Position numbers and translations under genes: made by a program | Assembly: GCF_014641075.1 (NCBI RefSeq) | Contig: NZ_BMHP01000002.1 | Span: 1 to 64,000, forward strand | Source: Paenibacillus nasutitermitis | GTDB taxonomy: Bacteria; Bacillota; Bacilli; Paenibacillales; Paenibacillaceae | Direction of reading: 5' to 3' | DNA length: 64,000 nt | In this document: positions 26,501 through 36,051 of the stretch, in pieces | Layout of the letters: the number at the start of each line of letters is the position of its first letter | How positions within the stretch are numbered: the first letter of the stretch is position 1 | Notes under the pieces: model-generated | What the model was told of the DNA's origin: nothing | What the model saw: the letters and a program-made list of their open reading frames with translations, nothing else | Databases searched by the model: none

Positions 26501-27691
26501 TTAATGGACCGGTCGTCCTCGAACAAATACATGCTGCAGTTCCAAATCGGCGGAGAGGATCAGTAGATCTGCAAGCTTTCCTTTTGCCAGACTGCCCCTC
26601 TCCTGATCAAGACCCAGCAGGAGAGCCGGGTTGCCGCTCGCAAAACGGCTTACCTGTTCTACCTTGAGTCCCACTTCACGCGCCATGAATTGGAAGGCTT
26701 TAATCATAGTCAACATGGAGCCTGCCAGTTGTCCGCCCTCTTTTGTGCGGGATACGGAATCCTTTATGATCACATCCAGCCCTGCGCTGCGATAGCTCCC
26801 GTCTTCTAATCCGGCAGCGGAGATGGCATCCGTAATCAGAATGACTTGATCACTGCGCTTTAGCGCTGTCAGCATCCGAATACCGGCGGGGTGAACGTGG
26901 TGACCGTCGGCAATTATTTCAGCGCTGATCCGATCGTCGGTCAAAATCGCACCTACAGTACCGGGTTCACGATGATGCATTCCCCTCATCGCATTGAACG
27001 AATGAACCGCATGACGGAGACCATGTTTTGCCGCTTCGTTCATGCAATCGTAACTGGCATCCGTATGCCCGCAAGCGGGTATAATACCCCGATCGTTCAG
27101 CCAAGCGATAAGCGCTGAAGCGCCATCCAGTTCCGGCGCAAGCGTAAGAATACGAATCAATGCAGGGTACATGCTTACCCAGTGTTCTATCCATTCCAGC
27201 TGTGGCGCGACGATATACTCGGGATTTTGCGCGCCGGACCATTGTGGGCTGATGAACGGGCCTTCCAGATGGACGCCAAGCAATTCGGCATAACGCGTCT
27301 CGTTGCTTCGATAGACCGAAGCGGTATGGATCGCGCTTGTCAGGGCATCACGCGGGGCTGTCACGGTGGTGGCCAGCATACCGGTCGTGCCATGGCGCGC
27401 ATGAAATCTAGTGATAGCATCGTATGCCTCAGTCGTTGCCTCCATAAAATCATATCCGGCTCCGCCATGCACATGTACGTCGATGAAACCCGGCAGCACC
27501 CAGCCGCCATCCGCATCAATCATAATGGCTGAAGTATCGTTTACTATTTTAAGGCCACGTTCTCCCCCGTCCTCGCCAATATAGACGATTCGCTGATTTT
27601 GCCAAACAATCGTTCCGCCTTCAATGACGCTGTTGTTCTCCGTTACGATTCTCCCATTACGAATAACCGTCACGCGCTCTTCGGAGCTCAA
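26501..27691 (-). CDS. nagA: N-acetylglucosamine-6-phosphate deacetylase
   Basis: This encodes 396 residues from a TTG start behind GGAGGC. The metal site HVHGGAGYDFME (about residues 72-84), the later HTDASYDC and HAVHSFNAM His residues, and the catalytic Asp in ITDAISAAG match NagA of the amidohydrolase superfamily. It deacetylates GlcNAc-6-phosphate to glucosamine-6-phosphate in the cytoplasm. No nagB follows, so the product must join metabolism through a deaminase elsewhere. It lies between the DUF4838 and the ABC binding-protein genes. Confidence 0.93.
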   Translation of the reverse strand: MSSEERVTVIRNGRIVTENNSVIEGGTIVWQNQRIVYIGEDGGERGLKIVNDTSAIMIDADGGWVLPGFIDVHVHGGAGYDFMEATTEAYDAITRFHARHGTTGMLATTVTAPRDALTSAIHTASVYRSNETRYAELLGVHLEGPFISPQWSGAQNPEYIVAPQLEWIEHWVSMYPALIRILTLAPELDGASALIAWLNDRGIIPACGHTDASYDCMNEAAKHGLRHAVHSFNAMRGMHHREPGTVGAILTDDRISAEIIADGHHVHPAGIRMLTALKRSDQVILITDAISAAGLEDGSYRSAGLDVIIKDSVSRTKEGGQLAGSMLTMIKAFQFMAREVGLKVEQVSRFASGNPALLLGLDQERGSLAKGKLADLLILSADLELQHVFVRGRPVH

Positions 27692-27754
27692 TGCCTCCAG
27701 CCTCCTTTTGGAAGAAGAACCCGGGAAGCGGTTCTTCTTCCCATCGCCCGTTTC

Positions 27755-29146
27755 CTATTGCATAGCCTCTTCCGAGGCTTTCTGTACTTTATCCGCGCTG
27801 GCTTTCAAGTCTTGTTTGGGATCGAATATCATGTTTTTCAAAATCGTCCACTGATCGATCACTTGCGACGAATTCTTCTTGAAGGTAGGCAGTGGAGCAA
27901 TATTTTTAGCTTGTTCAAGCTCATCATAAAACACCCTCAACTCAGGATTTGTCTCGAAATAATCGGGAACCCGTTCGAGCGCCTTTTTGTTAATCGGCAG
28001 GGTCGGCGTATTCCTCATCACAATCTCTTGCCCCTCCGGAGATGCCAGAAATCTGACGAAATCCTCGGCTTCCTTGGGATGCTTGGTGTCTCTCAAGACC
28101 GAATGAACAATGTTGCCCACAATGCTGTTCCCGGTTTTCCCTTCACTTGGAACCGGAAGCCTCGCATACCCGCAATCGCACTTATCCTGCTTCGCCCAAT
28201 CAATCTGCCAGGGACCGTCAATTTGGAATGCGGCTTGCCCGGTGTGAAGAATCGCGAGAATTTTCCCCTCTTCATTTAAGCTGGCTGCCCCCGGGGGAGC
28301 ATTCTTGGCCAACTCTCGCAAGAACTCATAGGCTTTCAAAGCATCGGGTGAATTAAAGGTAGCGTCCCCGTCAGCGGTACCGAAATCCGTGCCCATTTGC
28401 TTTACCCAAGGATGTGCCCGAAACATACTGCCAAGGCCGTCGGAAGCGTTAATCATATATCCGTAATATTCGCCATTGCCTTTTGCCGTAATGTCATTCA
28501 CCATGTTGACAAGTTCGTCCCATGTTTTTGGAATGTCCTTGTCCGGATCAAATCCGGCCTTCCTCAGAACATCTTTGTTATATTGAAGAGCGAATGTGCC
28601 TGTCATGAAAGGCAAACCGTATATCTTATCGTTGACTGTAGCTACGCTTAAAGGTCCCGGCAGCAGATCCTGCTTCATCTCGTCGTCGATGCTGAGCTCT
28701 TTGAATGCATTCAACTTGGCGAACTCGTAAATTTGGGATTCACCCTGTACAACGTCCGGTCCTGTTCCCCCAAGCACGGCGCGCTGCAAATTAGCAGTCA
28801 ATTCATCCGCCCAGCCATGGGATTCGAATTTCAATTTGACTCCCGGATACTTCTCCTCGAACGCTTTTTTGATTTCCGCTGTCGCGGCGGCCACGCCGAT
28901 GATTTTTTCGCCTTTCTTTTTTGCATCCTCCTGCAGTTTTTTCACTCTTTCGTCATCGTAGAGCGATCCGCCTACCCAGACTACCAGCGTTACTTCTTCG
29001 ACTTTACCAGCGGGATCATTTTGATTACTTTGCCCAACAGACTGATTCGGTTGATTTTCTGTTTTTTTATCCGAACTGCATGCAGCCAATAAGATAGTAA
29101 GAATAACTAAAATCGCTACCAGCTTGATCTTGTTTTTTCTTGCCAT
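27755..29146 (-). CDS. Sugar ABC transporter solute-binding lipoprotein
   Basis: This encodes 463 residues. A lipoprotein signal with LLAACSS (about residues 19-25) anchors it outside. It has family 1 features: VVWVGGSLYDDER, KLKFESHGWADELTANLQRA, GPDVVQGE, a hinge region LPFMTGTFALQYNKDVLRKAG and WDELVNMVNDITAKG. It binds an oligosaccharide and passes it to the two permeases encoded upstream. The start at 29146 (MARKNKIK) was chosen because GGAGGG lies 7 bases before it; the longer frame adds eight residues. The substrate is probably the glycan cut by the secreted and cytoplasmic enzymes here. Confidence 0.92.
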   Translation of the reverse strand: MARKNKIKLVAILVILTILLAACSSDKKTENQPNQSVGQSNQNDPAGKVEEVTLVVWVGGSLYDDERVKKLQEDAKKKGEKIIGVAAATAEIKKAFEEKYPGVKLKFESHGWADELTANLQRAVLGGTGPDVVQGESQIYEFAKLNAFKELSIDDEMKQDLLPGPLSVATVNDKIYGLPFMTGTFALQYNKDVLRKAGFDPDKDIPKTWDELVNMVNDITAKGNGEYYGYMINASDGLGSMFRAHPWVKQMGTDFGTADGDATFNSPDALKAYEFLRELAKNAPPGAASLNEEGKILAILHTGQAAFQIDGPWQIDWAKQDKCDCGYARLPVPSEGKTGNSIVGNIVHSVLRDTKHPKEAEDFVRFLASPEGQEIVMRNTPTLPINKKALERVPDYFETNPELRVFYDELEQAKNIAPLPTFKKNSSQVIDQWTILKNMIFDPKQDLKASADKVQKASEEAMQ

Positions 29147-29248
29147 TTGCCAACCCTCCATTGAATTCATAGGTATGTTTTTTCGTTTTCCTGCCGACTT
29201 GCTCCATTAAACCGTTTCATCACCTCCTGCAAGGACTGTGCAGATCAG

Positions 29249-30151
29249 CTATCCTTTCAAACCGGACATCGCCAGCCCCTGCACAATTCGTTTCTGCAGC
29301 ACCAGGAATAGAGCGACCGTAGGCACTGTGGCGAGTAAAGCGGCTGCGAACAAAGTCGGATAATCCAACACATAGTTGTTACTTAAATCCTGCTGCGTAA
29401 GATAACCCGGCAATTTCGTAATTCCAAAAGAGATCATCGTTATATTGGGGCCGCCGCTGTTGGTGTAAATCAAATTGGTCATAAAATCATTCCATATCCC
29501 GACAAAATCATTGATGAGAATGACGGCAATGACGGGTTTGAGCATCGGCGCAAAGATTTGGAAGATAATTCTGAACGTCCCCGCTCCGTCCATTCTTGCG
29601 GATTCTTCATAGTCATTCGGCAGTGTTTCATACATCTGCTTGACCAGAAATACGGAGTAAACCTGGACTAGACCGGGAAGCAGCATAACCCCCCATGAAT
29701 TAAGCAGCCCATGGCCGCCGAAGAAGATGTCGTTACCGCCTGCCCATGGCCATCTGGCGTACATGACATATATCGGAACCATCGTCGTTACCGCCGGAAT
29801 CATCATCGTGGAGAGAAGCAAATAAAACATGAATCTCTTTCCGAAAAACGTTCCTTTGGAAAAGAAGTAGCCCAGGACGAGCGAGGTCCCCACGGTCCAA
29901 AACATATACCAAATCACCCGAAGAATCGTATTCCTGAACCACAACACTACATCATGAATCTTGAAAATTTCCACGTATTTGCTGAAATCCGGTTTGCTCG
30001 CGATCGGAAATAATGAATTGGCGGTCGTAAACTCGTATGGGTCCATCAAGGAAACCAGAAAAGCGTACACAAGCGGATAGAGCATGAAAACTCCGCCGAT
30101 CGTCAAAATAAAATAGGTCGCTATTCGCATACCGGTTGAATGATTCGTCAT
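29249..30151 (-). CDS. Sugar ABC transporter permease, MalG type
   Basis: This encodes 300 residues with six predicted membrane helices. The EAA loop EESARMDGAGTFRIIFQIFAPMLKP contacts the ATPase. It has the usual C-terminal ALFLVLQKRIVQGLAMSGLKG ending of this family. It pairs with the MalF-type permease 12 bases upstream. No ATP-binding subunit is encoded in the locus, so a shared MsmX-type ATPase is expected, as is common in Firmicutes. Confidence 0.93.
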   Translation of the reverse strand: MTNHSTGMRIATYFILTIGGVFMLYPLVYAFLVSLMDPYEFTTANSLFPIASKPDFSKYVEIFKIHDVVLWFRNTILRVIWYMFWTVGTSLVLGYFFSKGTFFGKRFMFYLLLSTMMIPAVTTMVPIYVMYARWPWAGGNDIFFGGHGLLNSWGVMLLPGLVQVYSVFLVKQMYETLPNDYEESARMDGAGTFRIIFQIFAPMLKPVIAVILINDFVGIWNDFMTNLIYTNSGGPNITMISFGITKLPGYLTQQDLSNNYVLDYPTLFAAALLATVPTVALFLVLQKRIVQGLAMSGLKG

Positions 30152-30163
30152 CGTGTCACCGCT

Positions 30164-31042
30164 TTAATAAATGGATTTGGTCAATCGAATGCTGATCAAT
30201 GTACTGACCATGGCGATAACTAAAATCACCACGGATCCCACGCTTGCCATCCCCATTTGAAAATCGGAGAAGGCATCCTTCCATATCCGGTAGACAATGA
30301 CTTGCGTCGAGCCGTTAGGCCCGCCTTTGGTAATAAAATAAATCGGTTCGAACAGCTGGAACAAAGCAATGACGCTGGTTACGAAAACAAATGCCGTGAG
30401 CGGGTGCAACAGCGGAATTGTAATGGCGGTCATCCTTCTCCACGCCCCCGCTCCATCCACCTTGGCGGCTTCATAGAGTGAAGGATCGATGGACTGCAGG
30501 CCTGCCAAGAACAGAAGCATTCCCGCGCCGACTCCCTTCCACAGACCAAACAGCGTGACCCAGAATATCATCCAGAAGGTGCTTTGCTGCCATTCGATTC
30601 GATCCAGTCCCATGCTGAGCAGAAATTTGTTAATCCCGCCATCCATCGGATCCAGCAACGCGAGTACAATTTGTGAAATGATCGCATAGGACGTCACAAC
30701 AGGAATGTACCAGATTGCCCGAAAGATTCCTCTTCCTTTGATAGACTGGTTAAGCAGGAGTGCAACAGCAAAAGACAAAACCATCCATAGAACCAAGCTG
30801 ATGCCGCCAATTTTTAACGTTTGATATAGGCTTTTTATATAAAGCTCTGAATTGAAGAACTTAAAGTAATTTTGCAGCCCAACCCACTTCGGCCAGCCGC
30901 TAATCGCATTCCATTCTGTAAAACTTAAATAAATCACGAAGAATAGTGGGAACAGGGAGAAGATCGACATATAGAGCATGACCGGTCCCAAAACGCTCCA
31001 TGCTTCCAGGTTTGTTCTATATTTGCGGATTAAGCTTTGCAC
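30164..31042 (-). CDS. Sugar ABC transporter permease, MalF type
   Basis: This encodes 292 residues with six membrane helices and the EAA loop YEAAKVDGAGAWRRMTAITIPLLHP. The N-terminus (LEAWSVLGPVMLYMSIFSLFPLFFVIYLSFTEW) is typical of carbohydrate uptake family 1 permeases. It forms the channel with the MalG-type partner downstream. Confidence 0.93.
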   Translation of the reverse strand: MQSLIRKYRTNLEAWSVLGPVMLYMSIFSLFPLFFVIYLSFTEWNAISGWPKWVGLQNYFKFFNSELYIKSLYQTLKIGGISLVLWMVLSFAVALLLNQSIKGRGIFRAIWYIPVVTSYAIISQIVLALLDPMDGGINKFLLSMGLDRIEWQQSTFWMIFWVTLFGLWKGVGAGMLLFLAGLQSIDPSLYEAAKVDGAGAWRRMTAITIPLLHPLTAFVFVTSVIALFQLFEPIYFITKGGPNGSTQVIVYRIWKDAFSDFQMGMASVGSVVILVIAMVSTLISIRLTKSIY

Positions 31043-31091
31043 TGCGGGTAACTCCTTTCATCTTCCTCGGCATTTGTCTTACACTGCCGGA

Positions 31092-32960
31092 TTAGTTGCT
31101 GCTTCTTGAAACTTCAATCCATTCTGCTCCATCGCAAATCAAGGTTAATGTGGTATTGGCGGAGGTAGTCAGATTCCCCGCTAATCGGAGATTTTGAGAA
31201 TCATCGACAACCGTTAATGCATTGTTGAATTTCAATGTAATGGTATGTCCCGGCCATGTTGCCGCAATTCCTCCTATAGTGGTGGTTCCCGTAATGGAAT
31301 AGAATTCTCCAAATGGCGGTATGTTCAAATTCGTATTGGAAGCGATTACATTAGAAATGTCTGAAACTACCCCTGAAATTCGTTTGGCAACGCCAAGATT
31401 CGTAATGCTGCCCGTCAAGCTGACATTCTGAATCGAATAATTGCGGGCATCAGCCGTAATGTAAATATCGTCTCCATTGTTTTCCAGGAAGGTAGAGTTG
31501 AATACGCTGACTGAGGGTGTATTTAATGGGGTCGCGATTTTCATTCCATAGTTTTCGCCAGATATTCCAGCCGTCCCGTTGTTTTGAATAATATTGCCCG
31601 TGAACAAGCCCGGAAAACCGCTTGATGCATCGATCTTAATCCCAATACCAGAGCTGTTAAAAATTCGATTCCCCGTAAACTCAACGGCTCTGTAGCCCCC
31701 GCTGCCGGAAATGACCAGGTTGCTGGCCAAGGGATTGCCTCCATCAAGCTTGCCTGCGCTCGCAATCCAGGAGTTAGCGAACGTAATTTCCGTCTTAATG
31801 CCGGTGCCTTGAATTCTAACTGGTGCATCATCTCTCGTGGCATCGAACCAGACACTATCGAAATAATGATTGGAGGCACGAGCATTAGGATCGATCAATA
31901 AATCGTTTTTTATAAAGCCGCCTATGTCCATATTGCTCATCATTACGGCATCCGCATCATATATTTTCACACCATAATTGCCGAGCGCGGTTGACGTCGG
32001 AGATACGCCGTCTGTACCGTCCGTGCCTCGGAGAAATCCTTCAGTGATATACAAATTGGCGCCTTGGGCAGCCGTCGCCTGGATTCCGGCCTGGATGGCG
32101 GCATCTGCACCAACCGAAGGTGAGGTGATATTCGGTTTTGTAATCCAGCACATTTCATAACTGGCAAACACAATCCCTTTATGCCAATTTTGCAGTTTCA
32201 CATTATCAATAGTCGTTCGGTATTGATTGCCAAGGAAATTAAAATGGGCTCCCGCTGTTTTGGCAACTGCGCTGTCTACCGTAAAGTCTTTAAAACGCTG
32301 CCATCTCTGCGATTGACCTGGTGCAGTGTAGAATACGTCTGCGGTTGCCGATGTGGATTTGATAACAGTCAGATCCACGCCTGCTCCAATCAGATTCAAT
32401 CTATCCAATCCCGATACATTTAAAGCGGACGATACGATATAAGTGCCGGTCGGAAAATAAATCGTGCCGCCACCGGTTTGGCTCGCGATGGCCTTCTTGA
32501 TCGCCGTGGTATCATCGCTGGAATCCGTTCCGTCCGCACCCCACCATTGCGGGTAGATATTCACCGCCTGCATCTTCCCTTTCACATCGCCTTTTCCGGA
32601 CAGGCTGGTAAAAATCTGATATAAACCTGCATCGACGCTCCCATTGACGGTAATCGTAATACCGCTATCGGGGACCAGTACAGCGCCTTTCTCGAACACG
32701 AGAACCGTATTCGAGGGAAACGTTATCGCGGATGCAAACCGGTACGTGCCTTTCGGAAAATAGATCTGGCCGCCAGAAGGCTGTGAAGCATTAATCGCGT
32801 TCTGAATAGCCGTCCTATCATCTGTTGCTCCATTGCCTGTCGCACTGTACAGTTTGACATTGTAGTTGCTATTGTCAGTACGGTAAGCTAATGCGATGTT
32901 TGGTAAGACACTCAGGGTCAACACCATTAATAAAGCCATCATCATCATCTTTCTTTTCAT
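31092..32960 (-). CDS. Secreted right-handed beta-helix protein (pectate lyase 3 type)
   Basis: This encodes 622 residues. A signal peptide (MALLMVLTLSVLPNIALA) directs secretion. Two copies of the pectate-lyase-3 opening motif occur, DDRTAIQNAINAS...GGQIYFPKGTYRF (about 47-75) and DDTTAIKKAIASQ...GGTIYFPTGTYIV (about 149-178). Long parallel beta-helix rungs follow (VEFTGNRIFNSSGIGIKID, GLFTGNIIQNNGTAG). The C-terminal part resembles phage tailspike or secreted polysaccharidase ends. It probably cuts or binds a surface polysaccharide outside the cell. It is the first structural gene of the locus, 237 bases from the LacI gene end, with a LacI-type operator in between. Confidence 0.85.
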   Translation of the reverse strand: MKRKMMMMALLMVLTLSVLPNIALAYRTDNSNYNVKLYSATGNGATDDRTAIQNAINASQPSGGQIYFPKGTYRFASAITFPSNTVLVFEKGAVLVPDSGITITVNGSVDAGLYQIFTSLSGKGDVKGKMQAVNIYPQWWGADGTDSSDDTTAIKKAIASQTGGGTIYFPTGTYIVSSALNVSGLDRLNLIGAGVDLTVIKSTSATADVFYTAPGQSQRWQRFKDFTVDSAVAKTAGAHFNFLGNQYRTTIDNVKLQNWHKGIVFASYEMCWITKPNITSPSVGADAAIQAGIQATAAQGANLYITEGFLRGTDGTDGVSPTSTALGNYGVKIYDADAVMMSNMDIGGFIKNDLLIDPNARASNHYFDSVWFDATRDDAPVRIQGTGIKTEITFANSWIASAGKLDGGNPLASNLVISGSGGYRAVEFTGNRIFNSSGIGIKIDASSGFPGLFTGNIIQNNGTAGISGENYGMKIATPLNTPSVSVFNSTFLENNGDDIYITADARNYSIQNVSLTGSITNLGVAKRISGVVSDISNVIASNTNLNIPPFGEFYSITGTTTIGGIAATWPGHTITLKFNNALTVVDDSQNLRLAGNLTTSANTTLTLICDGAEWIEVSRSSN

Positions 32961-33118
32961 TGAATTTCACCCTCTCAAAAAATAATAGTGTAATCCTATT
33001 GAAAGAAAATTTTGCAATCAGAATTGTCACCGGTTCCCTCCTCCCTCTTGTCGCTTGATACATGTGTATGCATGGGATAGATCAAACCTGATCTCACCTC
33101 CCTTCCTTTTACTCCGAA

Positions 33119-33132
33119 TGTACACGTGAACA
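33119..33132. promoter_or_regulatory. LacI-type operator upstream of the beta-helix gene
   Basis: TGTACACGTGAACA differs by one base from a perfect palindrome with the central CG typical of LacI-family sites. A matching half lies upstream of the LacI gene at 34230. Confidence 0.6.
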
Positions 33133-33146
33133 TTTCTGAATATTCT

Positions 33147-33190
33147 TATAACAAAGCTCCAAATAAACCAGCGTTTGGAACTCTGTTATC
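33147..33190 (-). terminator. Hairpin behind the LacI gene
   Basis: Imperfect arms TAACA..G.TCCAAA and TTTGGA.C..TGTTA face each other over about 10 bases shortly after the regulator stop. The T-run is weak, so this is tentative. Confidence 0.45.
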
Positions 33191-33197
33191 ACATTTA

Positions 33198-34208
33198 TCA
33201 CATGCGCTTGGTAGACTCGCGAATCATTAAGACAGGTTCTATCATCATTTGCTGCGATACCCAAGGTGATTCAGCCAAATAGTTGAGTTTATCCAGCAGA
33301 AGCTGTCCGCCCTTTTGCCCCAGCGTATACTTCGGTAATGAAACGGAAGTTAAACTCGTTTCCAGAAAAGTGCTTATTTCATTATCGTCGAATCCAGAGA
33401 CCGCCATATCGTCGGGTACGGATATCCCCCGTTCCTTCAGCCGGCGAAGCAAACCGATCGCGAGTTTGTCATATAAGCAAACCGTAGCGGTAACTCCAGG
33501 AATCTGCAGGATTCGATCGGCCATCCGATAGCCATCCTGGTAACCAAACCCAATCTCAAAGATATCCGCTTCCGAAAATGGAATGCCACATTCCCGCAAT
33601 GCACGCTGTAACCCTTCAAGGCGGGCTTGCGTTGGCCGGGTATTTCTTTCTTCCGGAGCTAAACAAACGATGCGCCGATGCCCCAATTCCACCAGATGCT
33701 TGCCCAGTATGTAGCCGCCCTTCTCATCGTCAAAAGCCACATAGTCATTGTCATTCGACTTATTCGTGCTGAAACATACGTAAGGCAAGTCGATCTGCTC
33801 CAGCTCTTTCAAAAAATCGGATTCTCCCTTTGAGGGGACTGCAACCAACAAACCTGCAACTCTCAGCTCTTTCATATTAATGAGCCCTTTGCTGGCAAGC
33901 ACCTTTTGGTTATCCGAATTATGGATAATCGTTCGGTAATTATGCTTGGAGAAAACATCGTCAGCGCCGCGTACAAGCTCAGCGTACAATGGATTGGAGA
34001 TGTCCGTTATGATTAATCCAATCACATTGCTCTGTTTGCCCGATAAATTTCTGGCGAGCCGATTGGTCACATAGTTATGCTCACGAGCGATGGCTAATAT
34101 TTTTTCCCTGGTTTGCGGTTTGACATTCGGTTTTCCATTCAGAACCCGAAGAACAGTAACATGTGACACGCCGGCAATGCTTGCAATATCTTTGATCGTA
34201 ATGCTCAA
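33198..34208 (-). CDS. LacI-family transcriptional regulator
   Basis: This encodes 336 residues. The N-terminal HTH reads TIKDIASIAGVSHVTVLRVLNG with the hinge helix region NRLARNLSGKQSN; a periplasmic-binding-protein-like ligand domain follows (VIGLIITDISNPLYAELVRGADD, HLVELGHRRIVCLAP, AVSGFDDNEISTFL). It should repress the glycan genes downstream and respond to a sugar. The TTG at 34208 sits 6 bases behind GAGGG; a TTG two codons upstream is too close to that site. Two TGTACACGT-type sites flank the gene, which fits autoregulation plus control of the operon. Confidence 0.92.
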   Translation of the reverse strand: MSITIKDIASIAGVSHVTVLRVLNGKPNVKPQTREKILAIAREHNYVTNRLARNLSGKQSNVIGLIITDISNPLYAELVRGADDVFSKHNYRTIIHNSDNQKVLASKGLINMKELRVAGLLVAVPSKGESDFLKELEQIDLPYVCFSTNKSNDNDYVAFDDEKGGYILGKHLVELGHRRIVCLAPEERNTRPTQARLEGLQRALRECGIPFSEADIFEIGFGYQDGYRMADRILQIPGVTATVCLYDKLAIGLLRRLKERGISVPDDMAVSGFDDNEISTFLETSLTSVSLPKYTLGQKGGQLLLDKLNYLAESPWVSQQMMIEPVLMIRESTKRM

Positions 34209-34229
34209 TTCCAACCCTCATTTCATTTA

Positions 34230-34243
34230 TGTACACGTATAAA
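34230..34243. promoter_or_regulatory. LacI-type operator upstream of the LacI gene
   Basis: TGTACACGTATAAA shares its first nine bases and central CG with the site at 33119. It lies 22 bases before the LacI start. Confidence 0.5.
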
Positions 34244-34384
34244 CTTTTATGTTTTTATTATAATGGCCTGCAAATATTTGTCAACAAAAATATTGAAAGC
34301 GTTTTAGAGAGCCTGTGTCGCGTTCCATTATTAAATTTACATACAGTTCAGTTCTGCTATTCAATGTTACCCATCTTATAAAAT

Positions 34385-34415
34385 ATGGGCCGCTCTAACA
34401 ATCAGAGCAGCCCAT
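34385..34415. terminator. Terminator behind vgb
   Basis: ATGGGCCGCTCT and AGAGCAGCCCAT pair with one mismatch over a 7-base loop. It corresponds to the hairpin behind the vgb relic at 18885. Confidence 0.75.
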
Positions 34416-34433
34416 ACAACACTTATCGAAAAT

Positions 34434-35327
34434 TCAATCCGAAAATACCGTCAAACATGCAATCTGATTACACTCTTCGGCGAACCAGACATTTCCCTCA
34501 GAACAGACCGCAATGCCATGTGGTTCTGCATTCTTTGTTGGTATTTCATACTCGGTAATAACTCCGTCTGTTGTTATTCGACCGATTTGATTAGCCCCCC
34601 ATTCCGTAAACCAGAGATCTCCTTTCTTCCCGGAAGCAATTGCATGAGGACGAGCGCCAGACGTCGGTATAACATATTCCATCATCTCACCTGATGTCGT
34701 AATTCTTCCAATTTTATTGCCATTAATCTGAACAAACCATAATGCGCCATCGGGTCCGCTTGTAATGCCGACTGGTCCCGAATCAGGAGTTGGAATCGAA
34801 TATTGCGTAACTTCACCTTCTGTGGTTATTCGACCGATTGTATTGTTCTGATTCTCGGTGAACCACAATGCTCCATCTGATCCTTGTGTGATAAAAGAAG
34901 GAAAGACTTTGTGATTCGGCAAGTCAAACTCCGTGATTTCCCCGGATTTTGTTATCCTTCCGATTTTATCGCTATTCATTTCAGTAAACCATATTGCGCC
35001 GTCAGCGCCTTGCGTTATGCCAAATGGTGAAGAATCCACTAAAGGAAGTTCATATTCTGTAAAGAGGCCGTTCATCGAAATTCTCCCGATCTTATTAGCT
35101 TTATATTCTGCAAACCACAAGTCGCCCGATTCATCCGAAACGATGGACATAGCACCTGCATCCGATGTTGGGATAGGGAAAGAATTCATTTTACCATTGG
35201 CCGTTATTCGTCCAATTCGATTCCCTTTCTGTTCCGTATACCAGAGGGCTCCATCTTTCCCAACGGTTATTCCATAAGGCCACGAATCTGATCCAGCGAT
35301 TGCATATTCGTTTATCGTGGTTTTCAT
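34434..35327 (-). CDS. vgb: Virginiamycin B (streptogramin B) lyase
   Basis: This encodes 297 residues, the usual length. Seven beta-propeller blades each carry a [22 protein letters not shown] repeat. The late segment [21 protein letters not shown] holds the His and Glu expected at the metal-dependent active site. Vgb enzymes open the ring of type B streptogramins by elimination, with no hydrolysis. The start at 35327 follows GCGGAGGTAGATATT; the longer frame to 35447 would run into vat. It lies 23 bases behind vat, so both are one operon under the leader at 36052-36300. A 3' relic of a paralogue is at 18925. Confidence 0.93.
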   Translation of the reverse strand: MKTTINEYAIAGSDSWPYGITVGKDGALWYTEQKGNRIGRITANGKMNSFPIPTSDAGAMSIVSDESGDLWFAEYKANKIGRISMNGLFTEYELPLVDSSPFGITQGADGAIWFTEMNSDKIGRITKSGEITEFDLPNHKVFPSFITQGSDGALWFTENQNNTIGRITTEGEVTQYSIPTPDSGPVGITSGPDGALWFVQINGNKIGRITTSGEMMEYVIPTSGARPHAIASGKKGDLWFTEWGANQIGRITTDGVITEYEIPTKNAEPHGIAVCSEGNVWFAEECNQIACLTVFSD

Positions 35328-35350
35328 AATATCTACCTCCGCTAAAAGTA

Positions 35351-35986
35351 TTAAGATTTCTGTTTCATTTTTCTGAGCATATTTACATTTCCGCTTACGA
35401 TCGCACCCATATATTGATTGATGATTTCTATATCGTGATCCCACCATTTGATTTCCAGTAACGCTTGAGTGATTTCTGGCGAGAATCGCTTACGTATTTC
35501 CTTTGCTGGATTACCTCCTACGATCGTATAGGGTTCCACATCTTTTACAACGACGGCTTCAGCAGCTATAATGGCTCCGTCACCAATGCGTACCCCCGGC
35601 ATGATGGTTGCACGTCTCCCGATCCAGACGTCATTTCCGATAATCGTATCTCCTTTGATCGGCAGCTCTTCTATAGATGGAGTAAATGCTTCCCACCCGT
35701 TTCCAAAAATGTTGAATGGAAAGGTTGAACCGTCCATTCTGTGGTTTCCGCCATCCATCATAAATCTGGCTTCAGGCGCAATCGAACAAAACTTTCCCAT
35801 TATTAATTTTGTTCCTATTATTTCATAATGGTACAAAACTTGATCCTCAAATGATTCTCCGCAAGATGCATCATAGTAGGAGTAATCCCCTGCAATAATA
35901 TTGGGCCGGGTAATCATGTTTTTGATGAATTGCAGATTTGTATTCCCTGGTAGCGGATATTTATCGTTGGGATTCGGTCCTGTCAT
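35351..35986 (-). CDS. vat: Streptogramin A acetyltransferase (Vat)
   Basis: This encodes 211 residues. It opens [21 protein letters not shown] and has left-handed beta-helix hexapeptides ([34 protein letters not shown]). The catalytic His sits in [14 protein letters not shown], and GNGWE and [12 protein letters not shown] are characteristic of Vat enzymes. It moves acetyl from acetyl-CoA to a hydroxyl of streptogramin A, blocking ribosome binding. The ATG at 35986 follows AGGGAGAAG; ten extra residues of the longer frame are unlikely. Closest known relatives by memory are Vat proteins of Gram-positives, including environmental Paenibacillus types. Confidence 0.95.
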   Translation of the reverse strand: MTGPNPNDKYPLPGNTNLQFIKNMITRPNIIAGDYSYYDASCGESFEDQVLYHYEIIGTKLIMGKFCSIAPEARFMMDGGNHRMDGSTFPFNIFGNGWEAFTPSIEELPIKGDTIIGNDVWIGRRATIMPGVRIGDGAIIAAEAVVVKDVEPYTIVGGNPAKEIRKRFSPEITQALLEIKWWDHDIEIINQYMGAIVSGNVNMLRKMKQKS

Positions 35987-36051
35987 TTGACATCTTCTCC
36001 CTATTTCACAATTCATCTGCCATCAATCTATTATTAAACCAATATTAGCCA

